Of a DNA stretch of 64,000 nt, positions 45,387 through 55,345 are shown one piece after another (position 1 is the first letter of the stretch; each line of letters starts with the position of its first letter). Made by a program: the position numbers and the translations under genes. The notes beneath the pieces are model-generated. The model ran no database searches and was not told the DNA's origin. It saw only the letters and a program-made list of their open reading frames with translations. This DNA is from Sinorhizobium kostiense (GTDB taxonomy: Bacteria; Pseudomonadota; Alphaproteobacteria; Rhizobiales; Rhizobiaceae): positions 1,054,001-1,118,000 of the forward strand of contig NZ_JAGILA010000001.1 of NCBI RefSeq assembly GCF_017874595.1, read 5' to 3'.

Positions 45387-46760
45387 TTACGCCGGCGACA
45401 TCGCCCCCAGCATGGTCGGGATCAGCTCCGTGACCGTCGGATGGATATGCATCGCCCGACTGATCGTCGTATATGGCTTCTTCGCATACATGATATCGAG
45501 GATGCTCTGGATCGCCTCGTCGCCGCCCGTCCCGAGGATGGCGGCGCCGAGGATTTCCTCCGTGTCGGCGTCGACGATCACCTTCATGAACCCTTCGGTT
45601 TCGCCCTTCTCGACCGCGCGCGCCACCCGTGTCATCGGCCGCGTGCCGATCAGCAGCTTGCGACCGCTCTTGCGCGCCTCCGTTTCCGTCATGCCGGCGC
45701 GGCCGAGCGGCGGATCGATGTAGAGCGCATAGGTCTGGATCCGGTCGCTGACCCGGCGCGGATCATTGTCGAGGAGGTTGGCGGCGACGATCTCGAAGTC
45801 GTTGTAGGAGGTGTGGGTGAACACGCCGCGGCCGTTGCAGTCGCCCATCGCGAAGATATGCGGCACGTTGGTGCGCAGGCACTCATCGACCTCGATATAG
45901 CCGCGCTCATCGATCTTGACGCCTGCCTTGTCGAGGCCGAGGTCGTCGGTATTGGGCTTTCGGCCCGTTGCGAGCAGCGCGTCGGAACCGACGATCTCCG
46001 GCTCGCCCGAAGTACAGTCGACGCCGGCAGCGATGCCGTCCGCGTGCTTCGCAAAGTGAATGCATTCCGCGGCGAGTCGGATATGGATGCCTTCCTTTTC
46101 GAGAATTTCGCGGATCGCGTCGGAGACCTCCGGATCTTCCCTGGCGATCAGGCGCGGGCTCTTCTCGATGACGGTGACTTCGGAGCCGAAGCGGCGGAAC
46201 ATCTGCGCGAATTCCAGCCCGATATAGCTGCCGCCGACGATAACGAGGTGTTGCGGCAGATGATCGATGTCCATGATCGAGCTGTTGGTGAGATAAGGGA
46301 CATCATTGATGCCTGGCAGGTCGGGGACGGCCGCGCGGCCGCCGACATTCAGAAAGATCTGCTCGCCGGAAATCCGTTCGCCACCGATGCGCATCTCCCT
46401 TGGGCTCTCGAATTGTGCATGGCCTTCGAAGACGGTGCAGTTGTTCATGCCCTTGAGCCAATTCTCGACGCCGGTGCGGGAATCGAGCCGGATCTTCTCC
46501 TTGCGCGCCATGACGCGGGCGAAATCCACGGAAATGGGCCCGGTCGTCATACCGTACTCCGCGCCGCGGCGGGCCGTATGGATGGCATAGGCGCTTGCGA
46601 CCATCGCCTTGGTCGGCGTGCAGCCGGTGTTGACGCACGTCCCGCCGAAAAGCTTGCGCTCGACGAGCGCCACGGATTTGCCCGCCTCCGTCAGTCGACC
46701 GGCAAGAGATGGTCCGGCCTGGCCGGCGCCGATGATGATTGCGTCGAAATGCGTGCTCAT
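45387..46760 (-). CDS. FAD-dependent pyridine nucleotide-disulfide oxidoreductase (mercuric reductase-like)
   Basis: 457 residues. FAD motif GAGQAG at 11-16, the redox pair C42-x4-C47 (GGTCVNTGCTPTKA), an NAD(P) motif (VIVGGSYIGLE), the ATGRKPNTD and FAMGDCNG segments and the C-terminal HIHPTVTELIPTML with the active-site His/Glu. It belongs with mercuric reductase and RclA-like enzymes rather than lipoamide dehydrogenase (TPTKA instead of IPSKA). It lacks the N-terminal metal-binding domain and the vicinal C-terminal cysteines of MerA, so mercury reduction is doubtful. No mer genes are nearby. Confidence 0.87.
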   Translation of the reverse strand: MSTHFDAIIIGAGQAGPSLAGRLTEAGKSVALVERKLFGGTCVNTGCTPTKAMVASAYAIHTARRGAEYGMTTGPISVDFARVMARKEKIRLDSRTGVENWLKGMNNCTVFEGHAQFESPREMRIGGERISGEQIFLNVGGRAAVPDLPGINDVPYLTNSSIMDIDHLPQHLVIVGGSYIGLEFAQMFRRFGSEVTVIEKSPRLIAREDPEVSDAIREILEKEGIHIRLAAECIHFAKHADGIAAGVDCTSGEPEIVGSDALLATGRKPNTDDLGLDKAGVKIDERGYIEVDECLRTNVPHIFAMGDCNGRGVFTHTSYNDFEIVAANLLDNDPRRVSDRIQTYALYIDPPLGRAGMTETEARKSGRKLLIGTRPMTRVARAVEKGETEGFMKVIVDADTEEILGAAILGTGGDEAIQSILDIMYAKKPYTTISRAMHIHPTVTELIPTMLGAMSPA

Positions 46761-47084
46761 GACGATACCGTTCCATTGGCAGCTCAAGGGACCCGTGGAC
46801 GGCTGCTAGGGAAGCATGTGGCTTTCAGCCGTCTCGGATCAGGCTGCGTGTTGTAGAAAATCGGCTTCTTGCGGGGCGGCCAAGATCGGCGCTAACGTGG
46901 ACCCCGAGCAAGAGTGACCGACTTCGAATTCGAAAGCAAATTTACGGGCCTTCGCCTTTAAATCGCAGGATCGATGAGAGGGGCGATCTGTGTTTTGCCG
47001 AACCGTGCCATATATGGGATGGTCCGGCCGCGAACGGGGCATTCGGGTTTCGACAATGCGGTCTGTCAATCGAGGGAGAAAATC
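46761..47084. promoter_or_regulatory. Divergent intergenic region upstream of the osmoprotectant importer
   Basis: About 320 bases without a supported gene. It contains two perfect palindromes that may be operators: TTCGAATTCGAA at 46923-46934 and CCATATATGG at 47008-47017. It must hold promoters for the FAD oxidoreductase on one side and the importer operon on the other. No adjacent regulator gene is present, so the controlling protein is not obvious. Confidence 0.4.
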
Positions 47085-48002
47085 ATGCGCCTGACCGTGG
47101 TTAAGACACTAATCGGTACCGCCTTGGCCTTTGCGATTACCGCTGCAGCCGCCGAGGCGGACGTCGTGGTTTCCTCGAAGATCGACACCGAGGGCGGTGT
47201 GCTTGGCAATATTATCCTCGCCGTCCTCAATGCCAACAACATAGCAACCACGGATCGCGTCCAACTCGGCGCGACGCCCGTCGTGCGCAAGGCGATCACC
47301 GCCGGCGAGATCGACATCTATCCGGAATATACGGGCAACGCCGCATTCTTCTTCGAAAAGGCCGACGATCCCGTCTGGAAGGACGCGGCCAAAGGATATG
47401 AACTTGCCAAGAAGCTCGATTACGACGCCAACAAGATCGTGTGGCTGACGCCGTCGCCCGCCAACAACACCTGGGCAATCGCCTTGCGCAAGGAGGTTGC
47501 CGACGAGAACAAGCTCAAGTCGCTGTCCGATTTCGGTAAATATGTGACGGGGGGCGGCAAGGTCGTGCTTGCGGCCTCCGCCGAATTCGTGAACTCGGCC
47601 GCCGCCCTGCCGGCATTCCAAAAGGCCTATGATTTCGCGCTGAAGCCGGAGCAACTGATCACGCTTTCGGGCGGCGATACGGCTGCGACCATTGCGGCTG
47701 CCGCCAACCAGACGAACGGAGCCAATGCGGCAATGGTCTACGGCACCGACGGCGGCATCGCGCCTTCCGGTCTCGTCGTTCTCGAAGACGACAAGAATGT
47801 GCAGCCGGTCTATCAGCCGACACCGATCATCCGCGAAGCGGCACTCAAGGAGAATCCGGAAATCGAGACGCTTCTGAAGCCGGTCTTCGAAAAGCTCGAC
47901 CTGATGACGCTCCAGGAACTCAATGGCCGCGTGCAGGTGGGCGGAGAACCGGCCAAGGCCGTCGCCGAGGACTTTTTGAAAAAAAACGGCTTCTTGAAGT
48001 AA
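47085..48002 (+). CDS. Periplasmic binding protein of an OsmF/YehZ-type osmoprotectant importer
   Basis: 305 residues with a Sec signal peptide (MRLTVVKTLIGTALAFAITA ending AEA). The mature protein reads VVVSSKIDTEGGVLGNIILA, GEIDIYPEYTGNAAFFFE and GTDGGIAPSGLVVLEDDK, characteristic of OpuAC/OsmF binding proteins for glycine betaine, choline or related compounds. GAGGGAG precedes the ATG. First gene of a four-gene operon in the yehZYXW order (binding protein, permease, ATPase, permease). Confidence 0.9.
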   Translation: MRLTVVKTLIGTALAFAITAAAAEADVVVSSKIDTEGGVLGNIILAVLNANNIATTDRVQLGATPVVRKAITAGEIDIYPEYTGNAAFFFEKADDPVWKDAAKGYELAKKLDYDANKIVWLTPSPANNTWAIALRKEVADENKLKSLSDFGKYVTGGGKVVLAASAEFVNSAAALPAFQKAYDFALKPEQLITLSGGDTAATIAAAANQTNGANAAMVYGTDGGIAPSGLVVLEDDKNVQPVYQPTPIIREAALKENPEIETLLKPVFEKLDLMTLQELNGRVQVGGEPAKAVAEDFLKKNGFLK

Positions 48003-48059
48003 GTTGGCGAGAACGGGATGGGATAACGCCCGCTGAACAGGCGTCGCGCGGATCATTTC

Positions 48060-49259
48060 ATGACGGTAGGTAGCATCCGGGAAAAAGAAGGCGGGTCGCT
48101 GCCTGTCGACAAGCTTGGCGTGATCGTGGCGGCTCTCGCGGTCTACGGCGCCTTTCTCGCTACCTTTGTGACCTATCGAGCCAACCGCATCGTTCAGGGC
48201 GAAGCAAGGACGATCCTCGAGTCCCTGCCGCCGTCGCTCGGCTATGGCCTCGTTGCCCTGGTGAGCGCGGGCGCCGCCATTGCGCTTTTCAAGACATCGG
48301 CGGCTTTCCGCATGCTTGCGGCATCCGCGGTGCTCGTCGCGCTTTCTCTTCTCATCGGCATCGCCGCCGATCATCTGATGCCGGCCGATAATGCCTACGC
48401 GCGAATTTCACCCGCTTCAGGGTTCTGGATCCTTTTCTTTGCATTTGCTCTGCTGGCCGCCGATGCGCTGACGCGGATGAGCCCTGGACCAGGCATTCGG
48501 CTCCTGTTCCTTGCCGGCGTGCTGGCGGTCATGAGCGGGCTGCTGGCGACCGGCCGCTGGGACGGGCTCTCGATCCTGAAGGAATATGCAAGCCGCGCCG
48601 ATACGTTCTGGGCGGAGGCGGGCCGCCATCTGACACTGGCGCTCGGCTCGCTTGCCGCGGCGGCGCTCGTCGGTCTGCCGCTCGGCATCCTCTGCCATCG
48701 CGTCGATGGTCTGCGCGACGCTGTTCTGAACGTGCTCAACGCCATCCAGACGATTCCTTCCATCGCCCTCTTCGGTATCCTGATCGGCCCACTCGGCTGG
48801 ATCGCGGCCAACGTGCCCGGAGCGATGGCGATCGGCGTGCGTGGCATCGGCGTTGCGCCGGCCTTCGTTGCGCTCTTTCTCTATTCTCTGCTGCCCATGG
48901 TCGCCAATACCGTCGTCGGGCTTGCCGGCGTACCGCAGGCTGCCAATGACGCTGCCCGCGGCATCGGCATGACCGACCGGCAACGGCTGTTTGCCGTCGA
49001 GTTCCCGTTGGCTTTTCCGGTCATTCTTGCCGGAATCCGCATCGTGCTCGTGCAGAATATCGGCTTGGCGACGATTGCCGCCCTCATAGGCGGCGGCGGC
49101 TTCGGCGTCTTCGTCTTCCAGGGCATCGGCCAGACCGCGATGGATCTCGTATTGCTTGGGGCCGCGCCGACCGTCATCCTCGCTTTCGTCGTGGCCATCA
49201 CGCTCAATGCCGTGATCGAGATCACCGCAACAGGACGCAGCCCGGGCGGGTCCCCATGA
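48060..49259 (+). CDS. ABC permease, YehY-like (osmoprotectant importer)
   Basis: 399 residues. An extended N-terminal membrane region (about five helices in the first 170 residues) precedes the transporter core (LTLALGSLAAAALVGLPLGI, IQTIPSIALFGILIG) with the coupling loop NDAARGIGMTDRQRLFAVEF. The long N-terminal extension is typical of YehY compared with the short partner permease. Its stop overlaps the ATPase start (ATGA). Confidence 0.9.
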   Translation: MTVGSIREKEGGSLPVDKLGVIVAALAVYGAFLATFVTYRANRIVQGEARTILESLPPSLGYGLVALVSAGAAIALFKTSAAFRMLAASAVLVALSLLIGIAADHLMPADNAYARISPASGFWILFFAFALLAADALTRMSPGPGIRLLFLAGVLAVMSGLLATGRWDGLSILKEYASRADTFWAEAGRHLTLALGSLAAAALVGLPLGILCHRVDGLRDAVLNVLNAIQTIPSIALFGILIGPLGWIAANVPGAMAIGVRGIGVAPAFVALFLYSLLPMVANTVVGLAGVPQAANDAARGIGMTDRQRLFAVEFPLAFPVILAGIRIVLVQNIGLATIAALIGGGGFGVFVFQGIGQTAMDLVLLGAAPTVILAFVVAITLNAVIEITATGRSPGGSP

Positions 49260-50194
49260 TCGAGTTCGAGCACATCACCAAGCGCTACGGCGATACCGCG
49301 GTCGTCCGCGACGTGTCGATGGCGGTCGCCCCGCATACGGTTACCGTTGTCGTCGGCACGTCGGGTTCCGGCAAGACGACGCTCATCAGAATGGTCAACC
49401 GCCTGGTCGAGCCGACCTCCGGCATCATCCGGATCGACGGCGAGGACAATCGGTCTGTGCCGGAGTTCGAATTGCGCCGCCGCATCGGCTACGCGATCCA
49501 GGGTCACGGCCTTTTCCCGCACCGTACCGTCGCCGAGAACATCGCCACGGTGCCGACGCTGCTCGGCTGGGACCGCTCGCGCATAAGGGCGAAAGTCGAG
49601 GAATTGCTGACGCTGTTCCAACTCGATCCGGACTTCTTCGGTGCGCGTTACCCGCACGAGCTTTCCGGCGGCCAGCAGCAGCGGGTCGGCGTTGCACGGG
49701 CGCTCGCGGCGGAACCGAACCTGCTCTTGATGGACGAACCCTTCGGCGCCCTCGACCCGATCATCCGCGCCAAGGCACAGGAGGACCTGATCGCCATCCA
49801 GAAACATTTCGGCACGACGATCATCCTCGTGACGCACGACATGGAAGAGGCGTTTCGCCTCGCCAACAAGATCGCCGTCATGGACAAGGGCGAGGTCGTG
49901 CAGTATGCGACCCCGGAGGAGATGCTGGTGCGTCCGGCCACCCCTTTCGTCGAGGAACTGATCGGCGCTAGCGAACGGCCGTTCCGTCTGCTGGCGATCG
50001 AGCGGGCTGGCGCCGCTGTCGAGCCGGGCGCGGCGGAGGGCCCGCCAATAGCTGAGGACCTCAGCCAACGAGAGGCACTCTCCGAACTGCTCTGGTCCGG
50101 GCGGGAGGCGCTGCCGGTTGCCGCGTCAGACGGGTCTATCGTCGGCCGGTTAAGTCTCGACAGCCTGATCAGGCGCGCCGCGAGACCGCGCTGA
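49256..50194 (+). CDS. ABC ATP-binding protein, YehX/OpuCA-like
   Basis: 312 residues. Walker A GTSGSGKTT, Q-loop region IGYAIQGHGLFPHRTV, signature LSGGQQQRVGVARAL, Walker B LLLMDEPFGALDP and switch VTHDMEEAFRLA. The C-terminal part (about 240-312) is short and shows only one possible CBS-like stretch (LPVAASDGSIVGRLSLDSL), so it carries less regulatory domain than full OpuA-type ATPases. Overlaps both neighbouring permease genes, which shows tight coupling. Confidence 0.92.
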   Translation: MIEFEHITKRYGDTAVVRDVSMAVAPHTVTVVVGTSGSGKTTLIRMVNRLVEPTSGIIRIDGEDNRSVPEFELRRRIGYAIQGHGLFPHRTVAENIATVPTLLGWDRSRIRAKVEELLTLFQLDPDFFGARYPHELSGGQQQRVGVARALAAEPNLLLMDEPFGALDPIIRAKAQEDLIAIQKHFGTTIILVTHDMEEAFRLANKIAVMDKGEVVQYATPEEMLVRPATPFVEELIGASERPFRLLAIERAGAAVEPGAAEGPPIAEDLSQREALSELLWSGREALPVAASDGSIVGRLSLDSLIRRAARPR

Positions 50195-50949
50195 TGCCGA
50201 GCCCCTTTCGCTTCCTCCGACTGGCAACCATTCTCCGATTGACAGCGCTGATGCTGCTGCTCGTGTTCCTGCTGCTGCCCGGTTGGTTCGAGCCATTGCT
50301 GAAGCCGCTGGTTCAGGAAAACGCGCCGGCGATCTACAATCGCGGCAGCCTCTTCTGGCTGACTGTCCTGCATCTCAGAACCGTGTTTGTTGCGACGCTC
50401 GCCGCCACTTTCGTGGCCGTGTCACTGGCGATTCTCGTCACGCGCGAGGCGGGGGCGGAATTCCTGCCGCTATCGCGCAGTCTCGTCAATATCGGCCAGA
50501 CCTTCCCGCCGGTGGCCGTTCTGGCCCTGGCCGTGCCGATCTACGGTTTCGGCGAGAATCCGACGCTGATCGCACTTTTTCTCTACGGACTGCTGCCGAT
50601 CTTCGAGAATGCGCTGACGGGCCTCACGAGCTTGCCGCCTGCGGTCATGGAGGCGGCACGCGGCACAGGCATGACGGAGCGCCAGCGGCTACTCAGGATC
50701 GAGCTTCCGCTGGCGCTGCCGGTGATCCTCACCGGAATTAGGCTCTCCGTCGTGATCAGCCTCTCGACCGCGACGATCGGCTCGACCGTCGCGGCAAAGA
50801 CGCTTGGTGAGGTGATCATTGCAGGCCTGCAGTCGAACAACCTCGCCTTCGTGCTTCAGGGCGGGTTCATCGTCGCCGTCCTTGCCGTGCTCATCCATGA
50901 CGCGCTTCAAGCGTTGGAGCGGTCGCTCGCAGGCCGCGCGCATGTCTGA
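50194..50949 (+). CDS. ABC permease, YehW-like (osmoprotectant importer)
   Basis: 251 residues with about six helices. Core motifs SLVNIGQTFPPVAVLALAV and the coupling loop MEAARGTGMTERQRLLRIEL correspond closely to the partner permease. The start shares a base with the ATPase stop (TGATG). With YehY-like, it forms the membrane channel for betaine-type compounds. Last gene of the operon. Confidence 0.9.
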   Translation: MPSPFRFLRLATILRLTALMLLLVFLLLPGWFEPLLKPLVQENAPAIYNRGSLFWLTVLHLRTVFVATLAATFVAVSLAILVTREAGAEFLPLSRSLVNIGQTFPPVAVLALAVPIYGFGENPTLIALFLYGLLPIFENALTGLTSLPPAVMEAARGTGMTERQRLLRIELPLALPVILTGIRLSVVISLSTATIGSTVAAKTLGEVIIAGLQSNNLAFVLQGGFIVAVLAVLIHDALQALERSLAGRAHV

Positions 50950-51167
50950 TAACGCGCAAGCGGCCACAGGAGACCTGCGCCAATAGCCAGTTCGCGCGCG
51001 GATCCTTCATGCGCAGCAGGGTCGACCGATAATTGCCGTCGAACGCCGCACGTCCAATTGTGAAAATGAATTTCACACTTTGCCAGAATGCTGGGATTTC
51101 GGTTGACGCATGAGAATTTCTGCCACAGTCTACGAAAATAAATTACGAAGCAGGGGACGGCATCGGC

Positions 51168-52328
51168 ATGAAGGTCGGGATAATCGGACTCGGATTCCGT
51201 CTCGGATATCTGGGTCATGTCTTCAAGGCGATCGACTCTGGCTTCGAGATCGCCGGCTATGTCGACCCGGCGCCCGCAGGTCTTGCGAGTCTGACTGAAA
51301 AGGGAATCTCCGCCGGCACGCGCTACTCGACCACGGAGGAATTGATCGCCAACGAAAAGCTCGACCTTCTGATGATCGGGTCGCCGAACCACATGCATCT
51401 CGACCATATCCGCGTCGGCGTCGAGGCGGGCCTCAGGGTTTTTTGCGAAAAACCGATCGTCAGCACCGTCGAGCAGAGCCTGGAACTGGCGGCTCTGCTG
51501 GCGAAACACGGCCACGAACGGCTGATGGTCGGCCTCGTTCTCCGCTATGCTCCCATGTACCGGGATCTTCGCGCGGCTCAAACGGCAGGAACGCTCGGCG
51601 AGATCGTCTCGATCGAGGCGTCCGAGCATATCGAGCCCTATCATGGCGCATTCTTCATGCGCGACTGGCGGCGCTACGGGCGCTATGCCGGCAGCTTCAT
51701 GCTCGAGAAATGCTGCCACGATCTCGATCTCTACAATGGCGTCGTCGGCGCCCGGCCCGAACGCGTGGCGAGCTTCGGCGGCCGCAAGAGCTTTGTCCCC
51801 GCCAATGACCCCACCCGCGAAGGCGTAAACGACCTGCAGCTCTTCCATCGCAAGCCGAGTGGCTGGCTCGGTGCCGACAAGGTGTTCGACAGCGACGGCG
51901 ACATCATCGACTATCAGGTCGCGATCGTCGAATATGCCAACGGCGTCGCGATGAACTTCCACACGAACCTCAATGTGCCGGACCAGTTCCGCCGCTTCTG
52001 CGTGATCGGCTCTCGCGGCATGGCGGAGGGCGATTTCATCCGCGGTTATCTCGACGTGCACGAGGCGCTTTCAGGCAAGAAGGTCGTCGGTAAGCGCTAC
52101 GCCCAGGAGACGGCGCTGTCGCAGCACTACGGCGCGGACGAGCAGATGGCAGCCGAGATCATCGCCCATGTCAGGGATGGCGGCCCGCTTCCGGTCTCGC
52201 CGCTCGACGCGCTCGAGGCCGGCATATTGGCGCTGTCGATGGATGAGGCGCGACTGAAGCGGGCGGTGGTTGACCTGAGACCCCTCTGGGATCGCTTCGA
52301 CGAAGCATTGCATGCCCGAGCGGCCTGA
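51168..52328 (+). CDS. Gfo/Idh/MocA-family oxidoreductase
   Basis: 386 residues. An N-terminal Rossmann fold (VGIIGLGFRLGYLGHVF, residues 3-19) is followed by the E94-K95-P96 motif (RVFCEKPIV) typical of the family and an alpha/beta domain with EKCCHDLDLYN holding the family's active-site histidine region. These enzymes oxidise or reduce sugars, inositols or amino sugars with NAD(P). It is the first gene of the sugar-type ABC operon, 12 bases before the first permease, so it probably acts on the imported sugar. Confidence 0.9.
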   Translation: MKVGIIGLGFRLGYLGHVFKAIDSGFEIAGYVDPAPAGLASLTEKGISAGTRYSTTEELIANEKLDLLMIGSPNHMHLDHIRVGVEAGLRVFCEKPIVSTVEQSLELAALLAKHGHERLMVGLVLRYAPMYRDLRAAQTAGTLGEIVSIEASEHIEPYHGAFFMRDWRRYGRYAGSFMLEKCCHDLDLYNGVVGARPERVASFGGRKSFVPANDPTREGVNDLQLFHRKPSGWLGADKVFDSDGDIIDYQVAIVEYANGVAMNFHTNLNVPDQFRRFCVIGSRGMAEGDFIRGYLDVHEALSGKKVVGKRYAQETALSQHYGADEQMAAEIIAHVRDGGPLPVSPLDALEAGILALSMDEARLKRAVVDLRPLWDRFDEALHARAA

Positions 52329-52340
52329 GGGAGGGTAGCC

Positions 52341-53225
52341 ATGGGCGTGCGGCGCAGCACCGTCATCTTCGCCTGGATCCTGCTGCTGCCGGCGGTTCTT
52401 TACGTGACCGTGATAGTTGCCTATCCGCTGGTAGACACGTTCGTCCTCTCCTTCACGAACGCTTCGCTCAAGAAGACGACCAATTGGGTCGGCACCGCCA
52501 ACTACGAAAAGATCTTCAACGGCACCTTCGCCGAGGTGATTGTCCGCACCTTCGTCTGGACCACCTTTTCCGTGGCGATCAAGATGATCATCGGGACCTT
52601 CGGCGCCCTGATGCTGAACGCGGCGGTGCCGGGCAGGGCGCTCTTCCGCGTGCTCACCATGCCGCCCTGGATCGTGCCGATGGCAATCGGCATCTTCATG
52701 TGGGGCTGGATGTATAACGGCCAGTTCGGGATGATCTCCGGCATGCTGCAGAATTGGGGACTGGTCGACGGGCCGGTCGCCTTCCTTGCCCATGGCTCCA
52801 CCGCCTTCTGGGCAACGATCATCACCGACGTCTGGATCGGCGTGCCGATGGTGACGCTTTACATGCTCGCCTCGATGCAGGCTATCCCGCAGGACCTCTA
52901 TGAGGCCGCCTGGACAGATGGCGCCGGACGTTTCTACCGCTTCCGCCGTATCACCCTGCCGCTGCTCGTACCGGCGATGATCACCATGTCGATGCTGTCG
53001 CTGATCGCCACCTTCAACTCCTTCGACATCATCTGGATTCTGACCCAAGGCGGTCCCAACGGCGATACGACGACGATGATCATCGATACCTACCGCACCG
53101 CAATCGGCTCGAAGAAATATGGGGAAGGGGCGGCCCGCGCCGTGCTCATCTGCATCTTCCTGTCGATCTTCTGCGTCGCCTATTTCCGCGTGACCCATCG
53201 CCTTGCCTCGGGAGAGCACCGATGA
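52341..53225 (+). CDS. Sugar ABC permease, MalF/UgpA-like
   Basis: 294 residues, about six helices starting STVIFAWILLLPAVLYVTVI. The coupling loop YEAAWTDGAGRFYRFRRITLP fits carbohydrate-uptake permeases of the CUT1 class. ATGA overlap with the partner permease. Confidence 0.92.
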   Translation: MGVRRSTVIFAWILLLPAVLYVTVIVAYPLVDTFVLSFTNASLKKTTNWVGTANYEKIFNGTFAEVIVRTFVWTTFSVAIKMIIGTFGALMLNAAVPGRALFRVLTMPPWIVPMAIGIFMWGWMYNGQFGMISGMLQNWGLVDGPVAFLAHGSTAFWATIITDVWIGVPMVTLYMLASMQAIPQDLYEAAWTDGAGRFYRFRRITLPLLVPAMITMSMLSLIATFNSFDIIWILTQGGPNGDTTTMIIDTYRTAIGSKKYGEGAARAVLICIFLSIFCVAYFRVTHRLASGEHR

Positions 53226-54079
53226 GCCAGCCGGCTATGATCAATCGCTATCGCTGGTACGAACTCATCGGCATCTATGCGGGGATTTTCCTTTTCCTCA
53301 GCTTCATTCTCGCCCCGTTCGTCGAAGGTTTCCTCGTTTCGTTGAAACCGCTCAGCCTCCTGTTTTCCTCGCCCTATCGGTTTTGGCCGGAAAACGGCTC
53401 CTTCGAGGCCTATCGCACCATGTGGGTGAGCGTGCCGGGCTTTGCCCGCTACATCTTCAATTCCTTCTTGATCTCCACGGTCGTCACGGTGGTCGTGCTC
53501 CTCCTCGTCGTGCCGTCCGCCTATGCCTTTGCCCGGTTCAAGTTCCGCGGCAGCGCCGCACTGCTTGCCGCCTTCCTTGCCGTGAACATGTTTTCCGGCG
53601 CAGTGCTGCTCATTCCGCTCTTCCGGCTGATGCGCAGCCTCGGCGTGCTGAACACCTATTTCGCCATGATCGTGCCGGGCGTCGCCTTCCTCATTCCCTC
53701 GGCCATCTGGCTCTTGCGCACCTATATGATGCGCATCCCGCGCGAACTCGACGAGGCCGCCCTCGTCGATGGTGCGAGCCACATTTACACACTGTGCCGC
53801 GTCATCCTGCCGATAGCGATGCCCGGCATCGCGGTCGTCGCGATCACCACCTTCATCGGTTCCTATGCCCAGCAGTTCATCTTCGCGCTGACCTTCAACT
53901 CGAAGACCGAATACATGCCGCTGCCGATCGGGCTCTACGCCTATTTCGGCCGGCAGGAGGTCGTCTGGAACGAGCTCATGGCGGCGAGCTTCGTCGGCAT
54001 CGCGCCCGCCGTGATCGTGATCTTCTACCTTCAACGATATCTCGTCAGCGGACTGACCGCCGGCGCGGTGAAGCAATAA
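53222..54079 (+). CDS. Sugar ABC permease, MalG/UgpE-like
   Basis: 285 residues, about six helices. The coupling loop is DEAALVDGASHIYTLCRVILP. It overlaps the MalF-like gene by ATGA and completes the CUT1 channel. Followed 29 bases later by the binding protein. Confidence 0.92.
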   Translation: MSQPAMINRYRWYELIGIYAGIFLFLSFILAPFVEGFLVSLKPLSLLFSSPYRFWPENGSFEAYRTMWVSVPGFARYIFNSFLISTVVTVVVLLLVVPSAYAFARFKFRGSAALLAAFLAVNMFSGAVLLIPLFRLMRSLGVLNTYFAMIVPGVAFLIPSAIWLLRTYMMRIPRELDEAALVDGASHIYTLCRVILPIAMPGIAVVAITTFIGSYAQQFIFALTFNSKTEYMPLPIGLYAYFGRQEVVWNELMAASFVGIAPAVIVIFYLQRYLVSGLTAGAVKQ

Positions 54080-54108
54080 GCAACCACCAGAACAGGGGAG
54101 TCATAACA

Positions 54109-55338
54109 GTGACAATCGCTTACAAGGCCGCTTTTCTTACGCTTGCCCTGCTCGGATCGACCGCGCTTGGCAGCGTCGCTGCACAGGCCGCCGACCAGGA
54201 GATCAGCTGGATCTATTGCGGCGACAAGATCGATCCGATCCATGAGAAATACATCAAGGAGTGGGAAGGCCAGAATCCGGGCTGGAAGGTGCTACCGGAA
54301 GTCGTCGGCTGGGCCCAATGCCAGGACAAGGCGACGACGCTCGCCGTCGCCGGTACACCGGTCGCCATGGCCTATGTCGGATCGCGAACGCTCAAGGAAT
54401 TCGCCGAGAACGAATTGATCGTTCCGGTTCCAATGACCGAGGAAGAGAAGAAGAGCTATTACCCGAATATCGTCGATACAGTGACATTCGAGGGCACCCA
54501 ATGGGGTGTTCCGATCGCCTTTTCGACCAAGGCCCTTTATTGGAACAAGGATCTCTTCAAACAGGCCGGCCTCGACCCGGAAACCCCGCCGAAAACCTGG
54601 GCCGAGGAAATCGCTTTTGCCAAGCAGATCAAGGAAAAGACCGGTATCGCCGGCTACGGCCTTCCGGCCAAGACCTTCGACAACACGATGCACCAGTTCA
54701 TGCATTGGGTTTACACCAATAACGGCAAGGTGATCGATGGCGACGAGATCGTCATGGACAGCCCTGAGGTCTTGGCCGCCCTACAGGCGTACAAGGACAT
54801 CATGCCATATTCCGTCGAAGGGGCGACGGCCTACGAGCAGAATGAAATTCGTGCCATCTTCCTTGACGGCAAGGCTGGGATGATCCAGTCGGGCTCCGGC
54901 GCCGCAGCGCTCCTCAAGGATACGAAGATCGACTGGGGTATCGCACCGCTGCCGCTCGGCCCCTCGGCCAAAGGTGAAGGCACGCTGCTGATCACCGACA
55001 GCCTTGCGATCTTCAAGGATAGCGGCGTCGAGGAGAAAGCGATCGAATTCGCCAAGTTCATTACATCTCCCGGTCCGCAGGGCGAATACGAGTTGCAAGG
55101 CGGCGCGGGTCTGACGCCGCTACGCCCTTCGCCGAAGGTCGACGAATTCGTCAAGGCCGACCCGTCCTGGAAGCCTCTGATCGACGGGATCGCCTATGGT
55201 GGCCCGGAGCCGCTCTTCAGGGACTACAGAGGCTTCCAAAACGCGATGATCGAGATGGTGCAGTCGGTCGTCACCGGCAAGGCCGAGCCGACGGACGCTC
55301 TCAAGAAGGCGGCTGGCGAACTCGAGCAGTACAAGTAG
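54109..55338 (+). CDS. Sugar ABC periplasmic binding protein
   Basis: 409 residues from a GTG start with AGGGGAG upstream. The Sec signal peptide is TIAYKAAFLTLALLGSTALG ending AQAA. The mature part belongs to extracellular binding protein family 1 (YIKEWEGQNPGWKVLPEVVG, GVPIAFSTKALYWNKDLFKQ, FLDGKAGMIQSGSGA). It captures a sugar or sugar derivative for the MalF/MalG-like permeases. The substrate is not readable. A strong hairpin follows the stop, before the ATPase gene. Confidence 0.9.
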   Translation: MTIAYKAAFLTLALLGSTALGSVAAQAADQEISWIYCGDKIDPIHEKYIKEWEGQNPGWKVLPEVVGWAQCQDKATTLAVAGTPVAMAYVGSRTLKEFAENELIVPVPMTEEEKKSYYPNIVDTVTFEGTQWGVPIAFSTKALYWNKDLFKQAGLDPETPPKTWAEEIAFAKQIKEKTGIAGYGLPAKTFDNTMHQFMHWVYTNNGKVIDGDEIVMDSPEVLAALQAYKDIMPYSVEGATAYEQNEIRAIFLDGKAGMIQSGSGAAALLKDTKIDWGIAPLPLGPSAKGEGTLLITDSLAIFKDSGVEEKAIEFAKFITSPGPQGEYELQGGAGLTPLRPSPKVDEFVKADPSWKPLIDGIAYGGPEPLFRDYRGFQNAMIEMVQSVVTGKAEPTDALKKAAGELEQYK

Positions 55339-55345
55339 GCTCATT

